Below are positions 22,957 through 27,156 of a stretch of DNA of 27,156 bases, piece by piece. Within the stretch, counting starts at the first letter, position 1; every line of letters starts with the position of its first letter. Below the pieces are notes generated by a model, which saw nothing but the letters and a program-made list of their open reading frames with translations, was not told the origin of the DNA and did not search any database. Location of the stretch: assembly GCF_042646165.1 (NCBI RefSeq), contig NZ_JBHRTC010000031.1. One strand, written 5' to 3'. The stretch comes from Microbaculum marinum (GTDB lineage Bacteria; Pseudomonadota; Alphaproteobacteria; Rhizobiales; Tepidamorphaceae). A program made the translations under genes and the position numbers.

Positions 22957-24503
22957 GCGGCCTGCTCCAGATCGGGCATCGCGATGCCGGAGACGGCGGC
23001 GAGCGCCGCGCCCTCCCCGACCAGCCGGGCCGATGCCTCGAGATCGGGGGCGAGGTAGCGGTCGTCGTTCAGGGTCGCGACCTCGGCGCGCAGCGCCCGC
23101 ATCGCCTGCTGCAGGGGCGCGCTCGTCGTCAGCGGGGCGCGCAGGTCGATGCCCTGCGCGGCGACCAGCCATTCGATGCCGAGGATGCGGCCGAGATTGG
23201 CGTTCATGTCGCCGAGCCGGCGCGCCGCGTGGCAGGCCATCGAGACGTGGTCCTCCTGGTCGGCGCTGGTCGGCGTCGAATCGATCGAGCAGGGATTGGC
23301 GCGCTGCCTGTTCTCCGCCATCAGCGCCGCCGACGTCACCTCGGCGATCATGAAGCCGGAGTTGAGCCCGGGATGCGGCGCCAGGAAGGCCGGCAGGCCG
23401 TAGGACAGCGCGGGGTTGACCAGCATGGCGATGCGTCGCTGGGCGATCGCGCCGATCTCGGCGATCGCGAGCGCGATCTGGTCGGCGGCGAAGGCGACCG
23501 GCTCGGCGTGGAAGTTGCCGCCCGACACGATCGAGCCGTCGGCGGCGATGACGAGCGGGTTGTCGGTCGCAGCGTTCGCCTCGATCCTGAGCGTCGCGCC
23601 GGCCTGGCGCAGCAGGTCGAGGCAGGCGCCTGCGACCTGCGGCTGGCAGCGGATGCAGTAGGGGTCCTGGACGCGCTCGTCGTCGTCGCGGTGGGATTCG
23701 CGGATCTCGGAGCCGGCGATCAGGGCATGCAGGGCGGCGGCCGCGTCGGACTGGCCGGCATGGCCGCGCAGCGCCTGGACCTCCGGCCGGAACGGCGCCG
23801 CCGAGCCCATGCAGGCATCCGTCGACAGGGCGCCGGTGACCAGCGAGGTCAGGCCGAGCCGCCAGGTCTCGAACAGGCCGGCCAGCGCCAGCGCGGTCGA
23901 GCACTGGGTGCCGTTGATCATGGCGAGGCCTTCCTTGGGACCAAGCGCGATCGGCTCCAGGCCGGCCAGCCGCAGCGCCTCGGCGCCGGCCATGCGGCGG
24001 CCCCTGAAGGTCGCCTCGCCCTCGCCGATCATCACGGCGGTCAGGTGGGCAAGCGGGGCGAGGTCGCCCGACGCGCCGACCGATCCCTGGGCGGGAACGA
24101 CCGGCACCACCGCCTCGCCGATCATTCCTTCGAGCAGTTCGATCAGCTGCCAGCGCACGCCCGAGGCGCCGCGGCCGAGCGACAGGAGCTTCAGCGCCAT
24201 CGTCAGCCGCACGACCGAAGGCGGCAGCGGCTCGCCGACGCCGGCGGAATGCGACAGGATCAGGTTGCGCTGCAGGCGCGCCGTATCCTCGGGCGCGATG
24301 CGGGTCGAGGCGAGCTTGCCGAAGCCGGTGTTGACGCCGTAGACCGCCGCCCCGCCGGCCGCCGCCGCCGCGATGACCTGCCGGGCATGCTCCACCGCCT
24401 GCCGGCAGGACGGGTCGAGCCGGACCGGCGCGTCGGACCGGTAGATGCGTTCCAGTGCGGCGAGGCCGACGGAGCCGGGCGTGAGGACGATGGCGTCGGT
24501 CAT
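22953..24503 (-). CDS. hutH: Histidine ammonia-lyase
   Basis: A 516-residue HAL that removes ammonia from L-histidine to give urocanate. It has the complete catalytic set: YGVNTGFG at 55-62 (Tyr55), LSHSAGVG at 83-90, GSVGASGDLAPLAH with the MIO-forming Ala144-Ser145-Gly146, INGTQ at 196-200, QDPYCIRCQPQV with Tyr282 and Arg285, GGNFHAEP and QEDHVSM with the imidazole-binding Glu. Length matches characterised HutH. ATG at 24503 is taken as the start; a GTG three codons upstream is possible. Its stop overlaps the hutG start as ATGA, and its start overlaps the stop of a repeat-rich ORF following hutI. This is the canonical lyase, in contrast to the divergent homologue downstream. Confidence 0.96.
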   Translation of the reverse strand: MTDAIVLTPGSVGLAALERIYRSDAPVRLDPSCRQAVEHARQVIAAAAAGGAAVYGVNTGFGKLASTRIAPEDTARLQRNLILSHSAGVGEPLPPSVVRLTMALKLLSLGRGASGVRWQLIELLEGMIGEAVVPVVPAQGSVGASGDLAPLAHLTAVMIGEGEATFRGRRMAGAEALRLAGLEPIALGPKEGLAMINGTQCSTALALAGLFETWRLGLTSLVTGALSTDACMGSAAPFRPEVQALRGHAGQSDAAAALHALIAGSEIRESHRDDDERVQDPYCIRCQPQVAGACLDLLRQAGATLRIEANAATDNPLVIAADGSIVSGGNFHAEPVAFAADQIALAIAEIGAIAQRRIAMLVNPALSYGLPAFLAPHPGLNSGFMIAEVTSAALMAENRQRANPCSIDSTPTSADQEDHVSMACHAARRLGDMNANLGRILGIEWLVAAQGIDLRAPLTTSAPLQQAMRALRAEVATLNDDRYLAPDLEASARLVGEGAALAAVSGIAMPDLEQAA

Positions 24504-24892
24504 GCCGTGCACCCCGGTGCGACACCCCTCTCCCCCTTGAGGGGAGGGGTCGGCGGTGGGGAATACGGCGAGACCGGCCCCGATGGCCGGGTTCGTCGCA
24601 TTGGAACCGGTGCAGGACGTCCGGTCGATCCATCGAGGATCGCCCGGACGTGCCCCCCACCCCGACCCTCCCCCACGAGGGGGGAGGGAGACGGCGCTGC
24701 GAGCCTCTCGTTCGTCAACCCGGCCCCACGGGTGCGGCCTCGGGCCGGCCCGAGGACAGGCTTCGCGAAGCGGAGAGCCGTAATCGCCGCGACCACGTGC
24801 GCTGCGGCCCTTGGCGATCCCGGCTCGGCCTGACGGCCGTCCGGGAGGACGTGGGAGAGGGACAGGGAAAGGAGAGTACCGGACTTGCTCAT
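24500..24892 (-). CDS. Possible 130-residue bridging ORF made largely of repeats
   Basis: An open frame of 131 codons starts at an ATG overlapping the hutI stop (ATGA) and ends in a TGA overlapping the hutH start (ATGA), exactly filling the gap between them. The translation begins MSKSGTLLSLSLSHVLPDG and later contains PSPSPLVGEGRGGG and PPPTPPLKGER, which come from the inverted repeat units. It does not look like a conserved protein, and its third-position GC bias is weaker than that of real genes. It may be translated simply to couple hutI to hutH after repeats entered the junction. A chance open frame in GC-rich DNA is the main alternative. Confidence 0.3.
   Translation of the reverse strand: MSKSGTLLSLSLSHVLPDGRQAEPGSPRAAAHVVAAITALRFAKPVLGPARGRTRGAGLTNERLAAPSPSPLVGEGRGGGHVRAILDGSTGRPAPVPMRRTRPSGPVSPYSPPPTPPLKGERGVAPGCTA
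24525..24688. repeat. Inverted pair of G/C-run repeats between hutI and hutH
   Basis: The left unit at 24525-24561 (CCCTCTCCCCCTTGAGGGG then GTCGGCGGTGGGG) and the right unit at 24652-24688 are similar when one is reverse-complemented, separated by about 90 bases. Each unit is itself palindromic (CCCTC / GAGGG). This follows the same layout, two facing units around a unique centre, as the doublet at 15572-15709, but with a different sequence. The rest of the 385-base gap (24689-24888) shows no further clear structure. Confidence 0.65.
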
Positions 24893-26097
24893 TTCCCCCT
24901 CCAGACGCGTGCGTGCAGGGGGTTGAAGCCGATCCGGTAGACCAGTTCGGCGGGCTCCTCGATGTCCCAGATCGCGAGGTCGCAGGACTTGGCGGCCTCC
25001 AGCGTGCCGATCTCGTCGAGGCGGCCGAGCGCCTTTGCGGCGTTGCGGGTGACGCCGGCGAGGCACTCCTCGACGGTCAGCCGGAACAGGGTCGCGGCCA
25101 TGTTCATGGTAAGCAGCAGCGAGGTCAGCGGCGAGGAGCCGGGGTTGGCGTCGGTGGCAAGGGCGATCGGGACGCCGGCAAGCCGCAGCGCCTCCACCGG
25201 GGGCTTCTGCGTCTCGCGCAGGAAGTAGAAGGCGCCGGGCAGCAGCGTCGCGACCGTGCCGGCACGGGCCATCGCGTCGGCGCCGTCCTCGTCGAGATAT
25301 TCCAGGTGATCGGCCGACAGCGCCCCGTAGCGGGCGGCGAGCCTGGCGCCGCCGAGGTTGGAGAGCTGCTCGGCGTGCAGCTTGACGGGCAGCCCGTGCG
25401 CCTGCGCGGCGTCGAAGACCAGCGCCATCTGGTCGGGCGAGAAGGCGATGGTCTCGCAGAATCCGTCGACGGCGTCGGCGAGCCCCTCGGCGGCGACCGC
25501 CGGCAACTGCTCGCGGCAGACGGAATGGATGTAGCCGTCGGCGTCGCCCTCGAATTCGGGCGGGACGGCATGGGCGCCAAGGAAGGTCGTCGTCACGGAG
25601 ACGGGGCGCTCGCCGCCGAGCCGCCGAGCGGCGCGCAGCATGCGGGCCTCGGCGTCGGTCTCAAGCCCGTAGCCCGACTTGATCTCGATCGTGGTGAGGC
25701 CCTCGGCAAGCAGCGCGTCGAGCCGCGGCAGCGCCGAGGCGACCAGATCGTCCTCGCTGGCCGCGCGGGTCGCGGCCACGGTCGAGCGGATGCCGCCGCC
25801 GGCACGCGCGATCTCCTCGTAGCTGGCGCCGGCAAGCCGCAGCTCGAATTCCTTCGCGCGATTGCCGCCGTAAACGAGATGGGTGTGGCAGTCGATCAGG
25901 CCGGGGCCGACCCAGCGGCCGTCGAGGTCGATGTGGTCGGCAGCGTCGATGCCGGCCGGCAGGTCGGCCAGCGGCCCGGCGAAGACGATCCGGCCGTCGC
26001 GGCAGGCGATGGCGCCGCGCTCGACGGCACCGAGCCCCGGCGCGCCTTCGGCCATCGTCATCAGCCGGCCATTCGTCCACAGACGGTCGACCTGCAT
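24889..26097 (-). CDS. hutI: Imidazolonepropionase
   Basis: A 402-residue amidohydrolase-superfamily enzyme that opens the ring of 4-imidazolone-5-propionate to give N-formimino-L-glutamate. DCHTHLVYGGNR at 69-80 supplies the first metal-binding HxH. GLTTIEIKSGYGL, TTTFLGAHAVP, KLHAEQLSN, SADHLEYL and LATDANPGSSP follow in the normal order, the last with the catalytic Asp. Length is typical. ATG at 26097 is preceded by an AGGAGGGAGG Shine-Dalgarno; longer in-frame starts upstream would run through the operator region and are rejected. It is the first gene of the minus-strand hut run and diverges from hutF, so it should be controlled by the GTCTATAC sites in the shared promoter. Confidence 0.96.
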   Translation of the reverse strand: MQVDRLWTNGRLMTMAEGAPGLGAVERGAIACRDGRIVFAGPLADLPAGIDAADHIDLDGRWVGPGLIDCHTHLVYGGNRAKEFELRLAGASYEEIARAGGGIRSTVAATRAASEDDLVASALPRLDALLAEGLTTIEIKSGYGLETDAEARMLRAARRLGGERPVSVTTTFLGAHAVPPEFEGDADGYIHSVCREQLPAVAAEGLADAVDGFCETIAFSPDQMALVFDAAQAHGLPVKLHAEQLSNLGGARLAARYGALSADHLEYLDEDGADAMARAGTVATLLPGAFYFLRETQKPPVEALRLAGVPIALATDANPGSSPLTSLLLTMNMAATLFRLTVEECLAGVTRNAAKALGRLDEIGTLEAAKSCDLAIWDIEEPAELVYRIGFNPLHARVWRGK

Positions 26098-26138
26098 CCC
26101 CGCTCGCCTCCCTCCTAGCGATACCCATGCGGCGAATT

Positions 26139-26148
26139 TGTCTATACA
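26139..26148. promoter_or_regulatory. HutC-type operator, copy 1
   Basis: TGTCTATACA is an imperfect palindrome matching the GntR-family consensus GTMTAKAC, which HutC repressors of the hut genes use. It lies 42 bases upstream of the hutI start. Urocanate is the known inducer for HutC proteins; no hutC gene is in the window. Confidence 0.55.
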
Positions 26149-26168
26149 TATCGGCGGAGCCGGGGCTA

Positions 26169-26178
26169 TGTCTATACG
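26169..26178. promoter_or_regulatory. HutC-type operator, copy 2
   Basis: TGTCTATACG repeats the core GTCTATAC in the same orientation, 30 bases from copy 1 (close to three helical turns, so on nearly the same DNA face) and 43 bases before the hutF start. The near-symmetric placement suggests one site per divergent promoter or cooperative binding. Confidence 0.55.
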
Positions 26179-26220
26179 AAACGACGATATTGGCGGCATT
26201 CGATTGTCGCGGAGGAGGAC

Positions 26221-27156
26221 ATGAGGCGACTCTGGTTCGAACACGCACTGCTTCCCGACGGCTGGGCCCGGTCAGTGGCAATCGGCATCGACGACGGGCG
26301 GATCGCCTCGGTCACGCCGGATGCCGGACGCAGCGGCGCGGACGCCTTCGACGGCGCCGTCGTTCCCGGCCTTGCCAACCTGCATTCGCACGCCTTCCAG
26401 CGCGGCATGGCCGGGCTGACCGAGCGGCGCGGGCCGGCAAGGGACGGGACGGGTGCCGACAGCTTCTGGACCTGGCGCGAGACCATGTACGCGTTCCTGG
26501 CGCGCCTCGGCCCCGAGGACGTCGAGGCGATCGCCGGCCAGCTCTATGTCGAGATGCTGGAGGCGGGCTTCACCTCGGTCGGCGAGTTCCACTACCTGCA
26601 CCACGCCCCCGACGGATCGACCTATGATGACCCTGCCGAGATGGCGACGCGGATCGCCGCTGCGGCGCGCGCGACAGGGATCGGGCTGACGCTGCTGCCG
26701 GTATTCTACCAGACCGGCGGCTTCGGCGGTCAGCCGGCCGGCGCCGGGCAGCGCCGCTTCGTCAACGATGCCGACCGGTTCATGGACCTGGTCGACCGCT
26801 CCCGCGCCGCCACGCGGCATCTTCCCGGCGCGGTCGTCGGCATCGCGCCGCACTCGCTTCGGGCAGTGACGCCGGAAGCGCTCGGCGAGGTTGTCGCCGC
26901 CTCCCCGGACGGGCCGATCCACATCCACGTCGCCGAGCAGGTCCGCGAGGTCGAGGACTGCCTGGCCTGGTCGGGGCAGCGGCCGGTGGAATTCCTGCTC
27001 GAGCACCAGCCGGTCGACGGCCGCTGGTGCCTGATCCACGCCACCCACATGCTGCCGGGCGAGGTGCGCGACATGGCGGCGAGCGGCGCGGTGGCGGGGC
27101 TCTGCCCGATCACCGAGGCCAATCTCGGCGACGGCATCTTCGAGGGCGTCGCCTAC
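26221..27156 (+). CDS. hutF: Formimidoylglutamate deiminase, N-terminal part (cut by window edge)
   Basis: 312 residues are visible before the window ends. This amidohydrolase converts N-formimino-L-glutamate to N-formyl-L-glutamate plus ammonia, feeding HutG. Hallmarks are VPGLANLHSHAFQRGMAG at 48-65 with the metal-binding His55-x-His57, WTWRETMY at 83-90, GEFHYLHH at 121-128, and HIHVAEQ at 234-240 with the next metal His236 and the catalytic Glu239. It begins at ATG 26221 after a strong GGAGGAGG site. Its presence with hutG shows that the organism uses the five-step, formate-releasing histidine pathway and not direct formimidoylglutamase hydrolysis. The C-terminus and any following hutC lie outside the window. 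Confidence 0.95.
   Translation, partial: MRRLWFEHALLPDGWARSVAIGIDDGRIASVTPDAGRSGADAFDGAVVPGLANLHSHAFQRGMAGLTERRGPARDGTGADSFWTWRETMYAFLARLGPEDVEAIAGQLYVEMLEAGFTSVGEFHYLHHAPDGSTYDDPAEMATRIAAAARATGIGLTLLPVFYQTGGFGGQPAGAGQRRFVNDADRFMDLVDRSRAATRHLPGAVVGIAPHSLRAVTPEALGEVVAASPDGPIHIHVAEQVREVEDCLAWSGQRPVEFLLEHQPVDGRWCLIHATHMLPGEVRDMAASGAVAGLCPITEANLGDGIFEGVAY

Larger units (their letters stand above)
26098..26220. promoter_or_regulatory. Divergent hutI-hutF promoter region
   Basis: This 123-base spacer is the only control region feeding both the long minus-strand hut run and hutF. It contains the ribosome binding sites of both genes (AGGAGGGAGG for hutI, GGAGGAGG for hutF) and two copies of a GntR-type operator. 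It is visibly richer in A/T than its surroundings around 26135-26200, as expected for promoters, though I cannot assign -35/-10 pairs with confidence. Confidence 0.6.

Overview
The window is GC-rich with strongly GC-biased third codon positions. Dense operons, an alphaproteobacterial-looking gene content (opgGH, a hut cluster with the HutF/HutG route, a TauABC-type transporter) and abundant REP-like palindromes suggest an alphaproteobacterium, probably of the Hyphomicrobiales (Rhizobiales). The taxon is inferred from style and content; there is no rRNA. I saw no tRNA, CRISPR array, insertion sequence or phage gene.

Left part (1-4452), surface sugar genes. A truncated GT4 glycosyltransferase (minus) diverges from a GT2 glycosyltransferase (plus). 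The GT2 gene converges on a three-gene minus operon joined by 4-base stop/start overlaps: an NAD-dependent sugar epimerase, a zinc-binding sugar C-methyltransferase and a CmcI/cephalosporin-hydroxylase-family protein. Together they look like a cassette for a modified (branched or O-methylated) sugar of a surface polysaccharide.

Middle (4671-12949), envelope genes on the plus strand. First comes a MacB/DevBCA-like exporter (ATPase, FtsX-type permease, HlyD-type fusion protein). After an unusually AT-rich intergenic stretch come opgG and opgH for osmoregulated periplasmic glucans.

Right part (12971-26097), a long run of minus-strand genes. In transcription order: hutI, a possible 130-residue bridging ORF full of repeats, hutH, hutG, hutU, and a second, divergent HAL-family lyase. 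These are chained by ATGA overlaps. Next come a TauABC-like ABC transporter (binding protein, permease, ATPase), a 34-residue membrane peptide, a formate/nitrite-family channel, and a histidinol-dehydrogenase paralogue. hutF (plus, cut by the window end) diverges from hutI. Two GTCTATAC sites in the shared promoter fit a HutC-type GntR repressor, whose gene is not in the window. HutH-HutU-HutI-HutF-HutG would convert histidine via urocanate, imidazolonepropionate, formiminoglutamate and formylglutamate to glutamate.

The most interesting parts are three. The second lyase keeps imidazole-recognition residues but has Ala-Cys-Gly in place of the MIO-forming Ala-Ser-Gly and Leu in place of the catalytic Tyr. 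The HisD paralogue has two metal ligands exchanged (Gln to Glu, Asp to Asn) and lacks a substrate-contacting Glu. REP-like palindromes have spread through the catabolic operon, including one in frame inside hutG. A working idea is that the second lyase and the adjacent transporter feed a modified histidine (for example a betaine) into the hut pathway.
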